Of a stretch of DNA of 64,000 nt, positions 20,622 to 28,820 are shown in pieces (the stretch's first letter is position 1; each line of letters opens with the position of its first letter). Source of the DNA: Pantoea cypripedii (GTDB lineage: Bacteria > Pseudomonadota > Gammaproteobacteria > Enterobacterales > Enterobacteriaceae); the NCBI RefSeq assembly GCF_002095535.1, contig NZ_MLJI01000001.1, positions 248,001 through 312,000 of the forward strand, given 5' to 3'. Position numbers and translations under genes: made by a program. Below the pieces are notes generated by a model. The model saw only the letters and a list, made by a program, of their open reading frames with translations, was not told the origin of the DNA and made no database searches.

Positions 20622-20943
20622 ACCCCGTTCAGAGGTGATTTCGTTCGCTTCCGAGGGGGTTTCGTTCGCTACAGGCACTGACAGTTTCAGTTCGCCGGTG
20701 CGGCGACCGAGCAAAGGGGACCTGGCCGTCCCCTTTGCATTCCCCGGCCTTGCGCCGCCTTCCTCGCCGCTTCGCGGTCCCTTCGCTTACTCACGCTTCC
20801 GACGGACCGGCGTCGATTCGCTCCTGCTCAACGCCGCCTTTCGCCGCATCCTTGCGGCTCATCCTGGAATCGTTCCCGCGCTCAGCGAGTCCGGATGGCG
20901 CTCACCCCCCCGCTGCACCACCGATGACTTTCTGGTTTTTTCC

Positions 20944-20985
20944 TTTGTTGTTTGTTGTTTGTTGTTTGTTGTTTGTTGTTTGTTG
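20944..20985. repeat. Heptanucleotide microsatellite, six units
   Basis: Six perfect head-to-tail copies of TTTGTTG, followed by a related T-rich run (TTTGTTTTTGTTTTTG) to about 21007. It sits at the centre of the quasi-palindrome. Its copy number is likely to vary by slipped-strand replication. Confidence 0.9.
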
Positions 20986-21267
20986 TTTGTTTTTGTTTTT
21001 GTTTTTTCTGCGGGTTTTCAGGCGGGGGGGTGGGCGGCATTCGCAGCGCCGAGTGCAGAGGGAGGGCCAGGACGAGGCGCATGGATGCGGCGAGAGCGCG
21101 GCATGAGCCACGGAGGGCGAATCCGCGCGGTCCGTCAGGCCTGAGTGATAAGCGAGGGAACAGCGCGTAGCGCTGCGCGAGGACGCCGCATGGCGCGGAT
21201 TGCAAAGGTCCGCGCCCTCGGACCTTTGCCCGTCCGCCTGCACGGCGGCCCTGAAACTGCCTAAAGC

Positions 21268-21376
21268 CTGGCGGGCGGAACCCCTGCGGAGCTAAACCGC
21301 TGCTGGCGGGCGGAATCTTCTCAGAGCACAACCGCTGCTAGCGGGCGGGCGGAACCCCTGCGGAGCCAACCCGCTG
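21268..21376. repeat. Three direct repeats of about 35 bp
   Basis: Units at 21268-21302, 21303-21337 and 21338-21376. Each starts CTGGCGGGCGGAA (third: CTAGCGGGCGGGCGGAA) and ends with ACCGCTG or CCCGCTG. The first and third share CCCCTGCGGAGC; the middle unit differs there. They end 10 bp before the yhhY stop. Confidence 0.85.
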
Positions 21377-21386
21377 CCAGCGGACA

Positions 21387-21881
21387 TTACCCCTTTAAGC
21401 GCGCCATATAATCGGTATCCACCAGCTCGCCGTTACGCATTGCGTGGCGGCGCGCGGTGCCTTCCCGCTCAAAACCGAACTTTTTATACAAACCAATAGC
21501 GGCAGCATTGTCGGCAAACACCGTCAGCTCAATGCGCGTCACCTGCAACCAGTTGTCGCAAAGATCCACCATCGCCGCCATCAGTGCAGATCCCACGCCA
21601 CGGCGATGAAACGCCGGATCGACGCCCATCCCCAGGGTGGCGGTATGGCGACGGCGTGCCTGTTCCAGCACGCTGAGCGTCAGTTGTCCCACGATCTGCC
21701 CATCAATGCAGGCCACCAGCCGTTGCTCACCCGGACGCATCGTTTGCAGTCGTTCCTGCCACAGTGCTGGCGATTGCAGCGGCAGATGCAGGGTATTCGC
21801 CTGGGTTTCTGCGTGGCTATACAGCTGGAACAACGCGGTGGCATCAGCGGGTGTGGTGTGGCGGACAACGATGGGACTCAT
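21387..21881 (-). CDS. yhhY: GNAT-family amino acid N-acetyltransferase
   Basis: Acetyl-CoA-dependent N-acetyltransferase; the E. coli homologue YhhY (AaaT) acetylates amino acids such as phenylalanine and methionine. 164 residues from the ATG at 21881, preceded by AAGGAG. The acetyl-CoA loop is FHRRGVGSALMAAMVDL, followed by IELTVFADNAAAIGLYKKFG. An in-frame ATG at 21947 would add 22 residues but has no ribosome site. ryhB lies divergently just upstream, as in E. coli. Confidence 0.9.
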   Translation of the reverse strand: MSPIVVRHTTPADATALFQLYSHAETQANTLHLPLQSPALWQERLQTMRPGEQRLVACIDGQIVGQLTLSVLEQARRRHTATLGMGVDPAFHRRGVGSALMAAMVDLCDNWLQVTRIELTVFADNAAAIGLYKKFGFEREGTARRHAMRNGELVDTDYMARLKG

Positions 21882-21979
21882 GGTGCGGCTCCTTATACAA
21901 AATGGAAAAATCCCCTTTAACATCAAGGATTTTATGTGTGGCGTCAATGTGAAATAATTCGCGAAAGAGCTTTACAGAC

Positions 21980-22001
21980 GAGAATGATAATGATTATTAT
22001 T
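21980..22001 (+). promoter_or_regulatory. Fur box in the ryhB promoter
   Basis: Consecutive hexamers GAGAAT GATAAT GATTAT TATT match the NATNAT-type Fur site closely and overlap the expected -35 to -10 region of ryhB. It implies repression by Fe-Fur and release under iron starvation. Confidence 0.85.
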
Positions 22002-22100
22002 GCGATGCGGTCCCGGGAAGTCCTCCTGACAAACCGGGAAAGCACGACATTGCTCACATTGCTTCCAGTATTACTTAGCCAGCTCGGGTGCTGGCTTTTT
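22002..22100 (+). ncRNA. ryhB: RyhB iron-responsive small regulatory RNA
   Basis: About 90-100 nt. The Hfq-dependent pairing core is essentially identical to E. coli RyhB: AAAGCACGACATTGCTCACA (22040-22059) followed directly by TTGCTTCCAGTATTACTTAG (22060-22079). The terminator AGCCAGC-TCGG-GTGCTGGCT plus seven T residues ends it. The 5' stem differs from E. coli (TCCCGGGAAGTCC and AACCGGGAAA). It represses mRNAs of iron-using proteins when iron is short. Its place beside yhhY matches E. coli. The 5' end is estimated from the Fur-box promoter. Confidence 0.95.
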
Positions 22101-22209
22101 TTTGCCTTTTTTCCGTCATTTGGCCTCGATCCCGCTTCCGGCGCCCCGTTTACAAACGTATGACAATTTAATGATAGACTCAGCGTATCTCTGACCTCAG
22201 GCGCTTACG

Positions 22210-23205
22210 ATGAAGAAGAAAAGACCGGTACTACAGGACGTTGCCGATCGCATCGGCATCACAAAAATGACTGTCAGCCGCTACCTGCGCAATCCTGAAC
22301 AGGTCTCCGTTGCGCTGCGCGACAAAATCGCCATCGCGCTGGATGAACTGGGTTATATCCCGAACCGCGCGCCCGACATGCTCTCCAATGCCACCAGCCG
22401 CGCCATCGGCGTCTTGCTGCCGTCACTCACCAACCAGGTTTTTGCTGACGTGCTGCGCGGCATCGAAACCGTCACCGATGAGGCGGGTTATCAGACGCTG
22501 GTGGCGCACTTCGGCTACAACGCGCAGAAAGAAGAGCTGCAACTGCGTTCGTTACTGGGCTGGAACATCGATGGGGTGATCCTGACAGAGCGCAGCCACA
22601 CGCCGGGCACGCTGCGGATGCTGGAAGTGGCGGGCATTCCGGTAATCGAAATGATGGACTCCGTTTCACCGTGCCTCGATATGGCTGTCGGCTTTAATAA
22701 CGTCGAAGCTGCGCGCCAGATGACCCATGCTATTCTGAAAAAAGGCCATCGGCACACCGTTTATCTCGGTGCACGCCTTGATGAACGTACTCTGCAGAAA
22801 CAGCAGGGCTATGAGCAGGCGATGCGTGAAGCGGGTTTAACGCCGCACAGCGTGATGATGGAAGATGCTTCATCGTTCAGCGCCGGATCCTTGCTGCTGC
22901 GTGAGGCACAAAAGCGCTATCCGCAAACGGACAGCCTGTTCTGTACCAACGATGACCTTGCCGTCGGCGCGATGTTTGAGTGTCAGCGTCAGGGATTGCG
23001 TGTGCCTGACCAGATGGCGATCGCCGGTTTCCACGGTCACGATATCACCCAGGTGGTAAATCCGCGTCTGGCGACGGTGCTGACCCCGCGTGAGCGTATG
23101 GGACGGGAGTCAGCGGCGATGCTGCTGGCGCGCATTGGTGGCGATCGATCCGTCACCGCACCGCTGGATGTCGGCTTTGAAATTGCCGAAGGCGGCAGCA
23201 TCTGA
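22210..23205 (+). CDS. gntR: Gluconate operon repressor GntR (LacI family)
   Basis: Represses gluconate uptake and phosphorylation genes; gluconate releases it. 331 residues. N-terminal LacI-type HTH (LQDVADRIGITKMTVSRYLRN) and hinge (LDELGYIPNRAPDMLSN), then a periplasmic-binding-protein-like effector domain. Lies upstream of gntK-gntU on the same strand with a 140-bp gap containing a GntR operator. Confidence 0.96.
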   Translation: MKKKRPVLQDVADRIGITKMTVSRYLRNPEQVSVALRDKIAIALDELGYIPNRAPDMLSNATSRAIGVLLPSLTNQVFADVLRGIETVTDEAGYQTLVAHFGYNAQKEELQLRSLLGWNIDGVILTERSHTPGTLRMLEVAGIPVIEMMDSVSPCLDMAVGFNNVEAARQMTHAILKKGHRHTVYLGARLDERTLQKQQGYEQAMREAGLTPHSVMMEDASSFSAGSLLLREAQKRYPQTDSLFCTNDDLAVGAMFECQRQGLRVPDQMAIAGFHGHDITQVVNPRLATVLTPRERMGRESAAMLLARIGGDRSVTAPLDVGFEIAEGGSI

Positions 23206-23300
23206 TTCTGGCGATTTTTTGAGTCAGTTCACACTTTCGTGCTTTTCCCGGTAAAAGGGTTGCCAGCCTGTGACCGGGTGCCGACAATGATGATCGAATT

Positions 23301-23314
23301 TGTTATCGGTAACA
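23301..23314 (+). promoter_or_regulatory. GntR operator upstream of gntK
   Basis: TGTTATCGGTAACA, a near-perfect dyad matching the known GntR/IdnR operator form (TGTTACCGGTAACA type), 32 bp before the gntK start. Confidence 0.8.
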
Positions 23315-23345
23315 TTGGCAGAAATCACTGCCGGAGCGCAAAAAA

Positions 23346-23882
23346 ATGACAACGCCATCCCCGTCGCACCATGTTTTTATCCTGATGGGTGTGTCCGGCA
23401 GCGGAAAGTCTGCCGTCGCCAATCAGGTTTCACACCAACTTAACACCGCCTTTCTCGACGGTGACTTTCTGCATCCACGCAGCAACATCATGAAAATGGC
23501 AGAAGGTCATCCGCTGGATGACAACGATCGTCGCCCGTGGTTACAGGCGCTGAACGATGCCGCTTTTGCCATGCAGCGTACCCAGGCCGTCTCCATCATT
23601 GTTTGTTCGGCGCTGAAAAAGTCCTATCGCGACATTCTGCGTCAGGGCAACCACAACCTGAAATTTGTCTATCTGAAGGGCGATTTTGAAACCATCGAAT
23701 CCCGCCTGAAAGCCCGCAAAGGCCACTTCTTCAAACCACAGATGCTGGTAACGCAGTTTGCCACGCTGGAAGAACCCGGCGCGAACGAACCCGATGTACT
23801 GGTGGTTGATATTAATCATTCACTGGATGAGGTAGTTGCGGCCACGGTTGCGACCATCAAGGGAGCAATCAACAAGGGTTAG
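23346..23882 (+). CDS. gntK: Gluconokinase, thermoresistant type
   Basis: Phosphorylates D-gluconate to 6-phosphogluconate for the Entner-Doudoroff and pentose phosphate routes. 178 residues. P-loop [10 protein letters not shown] near the N-terminus; FLDGDFLHP and the VCSALKKSYRD segment are typical of the family. gntU starts 2 nt after its stop. Confidence 0.97.
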   Translation: MTTPSPSHHVFILMGVSGSGKSAVANQVSHQLNTAFLDGDFLHPRSNIMKMAEGHPLDDNDRRPWLQALNDAAFAMQRTQAVSIIVCSALKKSYRDILRQGNHNLKFVYLKGDFETIESRLKARKGHFFKPQMLVTQFATLEEPGANEPDVLVVDINHSLDEVVAATVATIKGAINKG

Positions 23883-23884
23883 TC

Positions 23885-25225
23885 ATGAGTACCGCAACGC
23901 TGGTGTTAACCGCAGCAGGCTCTGTCCTGCTGCTGCTGTTTTTGGTGATGAAAGCGCGTATGCACGCCTTTGTCGCCCTGATGTTAGTGTCTATTGGTGC
24001 CGGTTTGTTCTCCGGTATGCCGCTCGACAAGATTGCCGATACCATGCAGAAAGGCATGGGCGGTACGCTCGGTTTCCTCGCGATTGTGGTGGCGCTGGGC
24101 GCGATGTTCGGCAAAATCCTGCATGAAACCGGCGCGGTCGATCAGATTGCCATCCGCATGCTGAAAACTTTTGGTGAAAGCCGCGCGCATTACGCGATGG
24201 GCATTGCCGGGTTGATCTGCGCGTTGCCGCTGTTCTTCGAAGTGGCGGTGGTGTTGCTGATCAGCATTGCCTTTGCTGTGGCGCGTCGTACTGGCGACAA
24301 CCTGGTGAAGCTGGTGATCCCCTTGTTTGCCGGGGTGGCGGCGTCTGCCGCGTTCCTGCTGCCGGGGCCAGCGCCAATGCTGCTGGCATCACAGATGCAC
24401 GCTGATTTTGGCTGGATGATTTTGCTGGGCCTGTGCGCCGCTATCCCTGGCATGCTGATCGCCGGTCCGCTGTTTGGCAATCTGATCGCTAAGCATGTGA
24501 CCTTTAGCTCGCCGCCGGAGGATCATCAGCCAGATGTGGAAGAGGGCAAGCTGCCATCGTTTGGCTTCAGTTTGTCGCTGATCCTGTTCCCGCTGCTGCT
24601 GGTGGGGCTGAAAACCATTGGCGCACGTTTCACCACGCCGGGCACCAGTCTGTACCAGTGGCTGGAGTTTATCGGCCACCCGTTTACCGCGATTCTGCTG
24701 GCCTGTCTGGTGGCGATCTATGGTCTGGCGTATCGCCAGGGCATGGATAAAGAGAAGGTGATGCAGGTGTGCGGCAGCGCGCTGCAACCGGCAGGGATCA
24801 TTCTGCTGGTGATCGGTGCCGGTGGCGTGTTCAAGCAGGTGCTGGTGGATTCCGGGGTTGGCCCGGTGCTGGGGCATGCGCTGATTGGCGCGGGCCTGCC
24901 GATTGCGCTGGCCTGCTTTATCCTCTCCGGTGCGGTACGTGTGATTCAGGGATCGGCAACGGTTGCCTGTCTGACCACCGTCGGCCTGGTGATGCCGGTG
25001 ATCGAACCGCTGCATTACAGCGGCGCGCAGCTGGCAGCACTGTCGATTTGTATCGGCGGCGGCTCCATCATTATCAGCCACGTTAATGACGCTGGCTTCT
25101 GGCTGTTTGGCCGTTTCACCGGAGCTTCCGAAGGCGAGACGCTGAAGACCTGGACAATGATGGAAACCATCCTCGGCACCACTGGCGCGATTGTCGGCAT
25201 GATTGCGTTTACCTTATTGTCATAA
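23885..25225 (+). CDS. gntU: Gluconate:H+ symporter, low-affinity type GntU
   Basis: Inner-membrane gluconate permease of the GntP family. 446 residues, same length as E. coli GntU and very similar throughout (for example FLVMKARMHAF, GMGGTLGFLAIVVALGAMFG, GPAPMLLASQM). About 12 TM segments. Cotranscribed with gntK. REP elements follow; asd and the glg genes that come next in E. coli are absent. Confidence 0.95.
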   Translation: MSTATLVLTAAGSVLLLLFLVMKARMHAFVALMLVSIGAGLFSGMPLDKIADTMQKGMGGTLGFLAIVVALGAMFGKILHETGAVDQIAIRMLKTFGESRAHYAMGIAGLICALPLFFEVAVVLLISIAFAVARRTGDNLVKLVIPLFAGVAASAAFLLPGPAPMLLASQMHADFGWMILLGLCAAIPGMLIAGPLFGNLIAKHVTFSSPPEDHQPDVEEGKLPSFGFSLSLILFPLLLVGLKTIGARFTTPGTSLYQWLEFIGHPFTAILLACLVAIYGLAYRQGMDKEKVMQVCGSALQPAGIILLVIGAGGVFKQVLVDSGVGPVLGHALIGAGLPIALACFILSGAVRVIQGSATVACLTTVGLVMPVIEPLHYSGAQLAALSICIGGGSIIISHVNDAGFWLFGRFTGASEGETLKTWTMMETILGTTGAIVGMIAFTLLS

Positions 25226-25232
25226 CAACCCT

Positions 25233-25291
25233 GCGCAATAAATTGCGCCGCGACAAACTGCAGAGGTCTGTAGCGGCGCGATTTATCGCGC
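25233..25291. repeat. REP element pair between gntU and yjbB
   Basis: A full copy of the 22-bp REP unit (core GCGCGATTTATCGCGC) at 25270-25291, preceded by a diverged inverted copy with core GCGCAATAAATTGCGC at 25233-25248. It fills the gap between two convergent genes and can form hairpins in both transcripts. Confidence 0.8.
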
Positions 25292-25295
25292 TGGC

Positions 25296-26921
25296 TTATT
25301 CATCATCCCGATCGTCATCCGGCTGCTCCAGCACCGTATAAGCCACGGCACAGAACAGCGAGTTCAGACGTTTCATATCCCCCAGTAACCCAAGATGCAG
25401 CGAACTGGTTTCGATACTTTGCACATTTTGCTGGTGCAGACGTTCGACATGGGCATGGGAAAAACGACGAATCAGGATCCGGAAGCGGTGTTTGGCACGG
25501 CGCAGACGTTTGGCACTGGCGATATCGTGTGACAAAAACACTGACAGGCTAAGCCGCAGATTATTCAGAATCTGCTCCTGTAACGTCTCCAGTTCCTCCA
25601 ACCCCTCGGGTGAGAAGGCCCGACGCGCCGCCAGCGCTTTATCGGCAACGTCAGCGCTCATGCGTTCAATGATATCTCCCGCCTGTTCCAGGTTCAGCGC
25701 CATCTCAATGATCTCAGCCCAGCGGTGTGAATCCTCTTCCGGCAAATCCTCTTTCGGCATGCGCGCCAGGTAGAGTTTGATGGCGGTGTACAGCACATCG
25801 ACGTCATCGTCCAGCCTGCGCACCGCACGCTCCTCGCGCAGATCGCCATGCACCACTTTGCTGAAGGTCTCCACCATCTGCTCAACCACATCACCGATAC
25901 GCAGCGTTTCACGCGCCGCATTAACCAGCGCCAGCGCCGGGGTGTCGAGGGCGCTGCTGTCGAGGTGTTTTGGTTTCAGGCGGGCATCGACTTCCGTGTC
26001 ATCGCCGATCATCCGGTGGCACAGACGCGCCATCGGTTCAGCGAATGGCACCATCACCAGACAACGAATCAGGTTGTAGAACACATGGAAGAAGATCACC
26101 AGTTCTTCATCATGCACCGGCAGCTTGTCCAGCAAATCGGCAATTGGATTGACGAACGGCAGGATGGCGACGCAGCCAATCAGTTTGAACAGTAGGCTGC
26201 CGAGCGCCACGCGTTTACCCGCTGCATTGGAGCCGCTGGCGTTAATCATCGCCAGCAGGCCGCTGCCGAGGTTGGCACCAATCACCAGACACAGCGCTAC
26301 CTTGAAGGAGATCACTCCGGTGGCAGTGAGGGTCGCGGTAATCAGCACGGCGGCAAGGCTGGAGTAACTAATAATGGCGAACACCGCACCAATCAGGGCA
26401 TCCAGCATCACATCGCCTGTCAGGGTGGCGAACAGCACATGGACGCCCGCCGCCTGGGTGATCGGGCGGGCGGCTGCCACGATCAACTGCAACGCCAGCA
26501 GAATCAGACCGAGACCAATGCTGGCCCGTCCCAGCTGGCCGATGCGCATCTGCTTGCGGCTGAGGAACGCGATCACACCAAACAGAATAAACAGCGGCGA
26601 GAGCCAGGAGAGATCGAAGGTCAGGATACGCGCCATGATCGCCGTACCGACGTCCGCACCGAGTACCACCACCAGGGCGGGTGTCAGGCTGACGAGGTTC
26701 TGGGCGACAAACGACGTAACCAGCAGGGTGGTGGCATTGCTGCTCTGAACCAGCGCAGTGACGCCAATACCGGCGAGAAATGCCATCGGTTTTTTTTCAA
26801 CGCTGCGACTGAGTACGCGGCGTAAGTCGGCACCGTAGACCCGCATGATCCCGGTTCGGACGATGTGGGTGCCCCAGACCAGCAGGGCCACGGCAGATAA
26901 AAGGTTTAACAGGGTTAACAC
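25296..26921 (-). CDS. yjbB: Na+/phosphate cotransporter family protein (YjbB-like)
   Basis: Membrane phosphate carrier; E. coli YjbB promotes phosphate export when internal Pi is high. 541 residues. Two Na_Pi_cotrans repeats lie in the N-terminal 310 residues, each with a Q-S-S-N/S type motif (TALVQSSNATTLLVTSF and FAIISYSSLAAVLITATL). The C-terminal 200 residues are a soluble helical PhoU-like domain. The hairpin at 26939-26974 lies just before its start. Same strand as the importer operon upstream, with a 108-bp gap. Confidence 0.88.
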   Translation of the reverse strand: MLTLLNLLSAVALLVWGTHIVRTGIMRVYGADLRRVLSRSVEKKPMAFLAGIGVTALVQSSNATTLLVTSFVAQNLVSLTPALVVVLGADVGTAIMARILTFDLSWLSPLFILFGVIAFLSRKQMRIGQLGRASIGLGLILLALQLIVAAARPITQAAGVHVLFATLTGDVMLDALIGAVFAIISYSSLAAVLITATLTATGVISFKVALCLVIGANLGSGLLAMINASGSNAAGKRVALGSLLFKLIGCVAILPFVNPIADLLDKLPVHDEELVIFFHVFYNLIRCLVMVPFAEPMARLCHRMIGDDTEVDARLKPKHLDSSALDTPALALVNAARETLRIGDVVEQMVETFSKVVHGDLREERAVRRLDDDVDVLYTAIKLYLARMPKEDLPEEDSHRWAEIIEMALNLEQAGDIIERMSADVADKALAARRAFSPEGLEELETLQEQILNNLRLSLSVFLSHDIASAKRLRRAKHRFRILIRRFSHAHVERLHQQNVQSIETSSLHLGLLGDMKRLNSLFCAVAYTVLEQPDDDRDDE

Positions 26922-26938
26922 GTAAGCAGGCTCCTTAA

Positions 26939-26974
26939 CCGTCAGGCTTTAACAGCAGGCTGCGAGCCTGACGG
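26939..26974 (-). terminator. Stem-loop between the ABC operon and yjbB
   Basis: Perfect 10-bp arms CCGTCAGGCT (26939-26948) and AGCCTGACGG (26965-26974). No T run follows on either strand, so it may be an mRNA-stabilising structure instead of a terminator. Confidence 0.5.
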
Positions 26975-27029
26975 ATAGCGCAACCTGTACAAGGTAATGC
27001 CGCGCTGCGTTGCCAATTTTTCCTGTAAT

Positions 27030-28022
27030 TTAAGCGACCTGGCGCAACGTCGACATCTCTAACTGTAGCCCAATCTGCATCCCGGTGGGGTGTAAATCAG
27101 CGACGCTACGGTTCAAAACATCAACTGAAAGCTCGACATTGTGCGCCAGCACACGATAACGGATCACGTTGCCCAGCAGGCTATGGCTGAGAATAGTGGC
27201 CGGAATACCCGCTTCCGGGGCGCAGATCAGGATCGATTCCGGACGAATCGCCACCTGGCCGCTGAAGGTGTGCCCGGTCAGTTGGGTTGCCTGCTCGGCG
27301 CTCAGCAGGTTGTAGTTGCCGATAAAACCGGCAGCAAACAGGTCGGCGGGTTGGGTATATAAGGCTTCGGCGTTGCCGTTCTGCACAATTTTACCGCGAT
27401 TCATCAGCACGATACGGTCGGAGAGCGTCAGCGCTTCTTCCTGATCGTGAGTCACGAAGATAGTGGTGAGCTTCAGTTCCTGCTGAATATTACGGATCTG
27501 TTCGCGCAGATGGCGGCGAATACGCGCATCCAGCGCCGACAGCGGTTCATCCAGCAGCAGCAAGCGCGGACGCGTCACCAGCGAACGAGCCAGCGCCACA
27601 CGCTGACACTGGCCGCCGGACAGCTGATGCGGGTAGCGGCGAGCGAAATCGGTCAGTTCAACCAGCGCCAGCGCTTCCATCACCCGTTGCTGGATTTCGC
27701 TTGCTGCCAGTTTCTGCATCTTCAGACCAAAAGCGACGTTCTTTTCTACCGTCATATTCGGGAACAGCGCATAGCTCTGAAACACCATACCGATGGTACG
27801 CTTCTGCGGTGGCAGCGGCACGATATCCTGGCCCTGCAACAAAATCTGGCCGCTATCGACCGAGGTCAACCCGGCGATACAGCGCAGCAGCGTGGATTTG
27901 CCGCAGCCGCTCGGGCCGAGCAGGGTGACAAATTCGCCTTCATCGGCGCTGAAATCGATATTTTCGAAAATGGTGGTTGGGCCGTAGCTTTTATTCAGCT
28001 GTGTGACGTTCAGATAACTCAT
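27030..28022 (-). CDS. ABC transporter ATPase, PotA/PhnT-like
   Basis: ATPase of an importer for an unidentified substrate, probably an organophosphorus compound. 330 residues. Walker [10 protein letters not shown], signature LSGGQCQR (Cys where Gln is usual), Walker B LLLLDEPLSALD, switch VTHD. A C-terminal TOBE-like domain (about 240-330) is present. Last gene of a five-gene operon; starts 2 nt after the upstream permease. The architecture matches the polyamine/Fe/2-aminoethylphosphonate group of ATPases, among which sequence alone does not decide the substrate. Confidence 0.9.
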   Translation of the reverse strand: MSYLNVTQLNKSYGPTTIFENIDFSADEGEFVTLLGPSGCGKSTLLRCIAGLTSVDSGQILLQGQDIVPLPPQKRTIGMVFQSYALFPNMTVEKNVAFGLKMQKLAASEIQQRVMEALALVELTDFARRYPHQLSGGQCQRVALARSLVTRPRLLLLDEPLSALDARIRRHLREQIRNIQQELKLTTIFVTHDQEEALTLSDRIVLMNRGKIVQNGNAEALYTQPADLFAAGFIGNYNLLSAEQATQLTGHTFSGQVAIRPESILICAPEAGIPATILSHSLLGNVIRYRVLAHNVELSVDVLNRSVADLHPTGMQIGLQLEMSTLRQVA

Positions 28023-28024
28023 GG

Positions 28025-28810
28025 TCAGCCTCGTTCAGGATTGAGGGCGTTCGCCAGCCAGGTGACCAGCAGGACGACAACAAAATAGGAGATCACCAGT
28101 GCGCTGGTGAAATGGCCGCTGCCATTGCGCATGTTGTAGAGATAAACCTGTAAGGTTTCATAGCGGGTGCCGACCAGCAGGTTAGCGAAGACAAACTCAC
28201 CTATCAGGAAAGAGAAGGAGAGCAGCACGGCGATAAACACCCCTTTGCGCAGGTTGGGCAGCACCACAAACAGCGCGGCCTGCCAGGTGCTGGCACCGAG
28301 CAGGTGTGCGGCATCAATCAACTCCCGCAGGTTGATGGCCTGCATATTGTTGGAGATGGCGCGATAGATAAATGGCAGCGCGATAGTGAAGTAACACCCC
28401 ACCAGAATCCACGGCGTACCGGTCAGCATCAGCGGCGATGACGAATAGAGCTGCAATAAACCCACTGACGAGACCACCGGCGGTACGGCAAACGGCATCA
28501 GGATCAACACGTTCATTACCGCGTCCAGCTTCGGAAAATAGTAAGCGATCACAAACATCGCAGGCAGCACCAGCACTAACGAGAACAGCAGCGCACCAAA
28601 GCAAATCAGCAGCGAGTGGCCGAGCGCGGTCAGGAAGCGGCTGTCGCTCCACAATTCAAAGAACCACTTCAGCGTGTAGCCCTGCGGCAGAATGGTATCG
28701 CTCCATTCTGAGGAGAGCGCATACAGTAAGGTCGCGATCAGCGGCGTGGCCAGGATAATCAGCAGCAGCCAGACAATCAGGCGATGATAGAGTTTTTCTA
28801 CGCGAGACAT
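28025..28810 (-). CDS. ABC transporter permease, PotC/PhnV-like
   Basis: Inner-membrane permease of the same importer. 261 residues, six TM helices. The EAA coupling loop is LIDAAHLLGASTWQAALFVV. The short N-terminus (MSRVEKLYHRLIVWLLL) is followed directly by TM1. Ten nt separate it from the preceding permease gene. Confidence 0.92.
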   Translation of the reverse strand: MSRVEKLYHRLIVWLLLIILATPLIATLLYALSSEWSDTILPQGYTLKWFFELWSDSRFLTALGHSLLICFGALLFSLVLVLPAMFVIAYYFPKLDAVMNVLILMPFAVPPVVSSVGLLQLYSSSPLMLTGTPWILVGCYFTIALPFIYRAISNNMQAINLRELIDAAHLLGASTWQAALFVVLPNLRKGVFIAVLLSFSFLIGEFVFANLLVGTRYETLQVYLYNMRNGSGHFTSALVISYFVVVLLVTWLANALNPERG

Positions 28811-28820
28811 GGGCCGCTCC

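Larger units (their letters stand above)
20622..21386. repeat. 765-bp non-coding quasi-palindromic element after ggt
   Basis: I see no credible gene. Two arms of about 135 bp (roughly 20776-20910 and 21024-21160) are imperfect reverse complements; both contain GACGGACCG, GATTCGC and CGCCGCATCC. Outside the arms are matching hairpins with 11-bp stems: GCAAAGGGGAC/GTCCCCTTTGC (20711-20738) and GCAAAGGTCCG/CGGACCTTTGC (21202-21229). The centre holds a T/G microsatellite. Open frames through it are artefacts of this composition. Confidence 0.75.

Noticed and set aside
20944..21007. CRISPR-like or phase-variation repeat
   Set aside because: Units are 7 bp without spacers, so not CRISPR; no credible gene contains the tract, so phase variation of a protein is unsupported.
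20608..21144. Long open frames through the ggt-yhhY gap, including a Cys/Leu/Phe/Val-rich stretch
   Set aside because: The odd composition comes from the TTTGTTG microsatellite and the GC-rich inverted arms; frames are open on both strands, and there is no ribosome site or family resemblance.
21936..22163. 75-codon open frame between yhhY and gntR
   Set aside because: It covers the Fur box, RyhB and its terminator; the nucleotide conservation is that of the sRNA.
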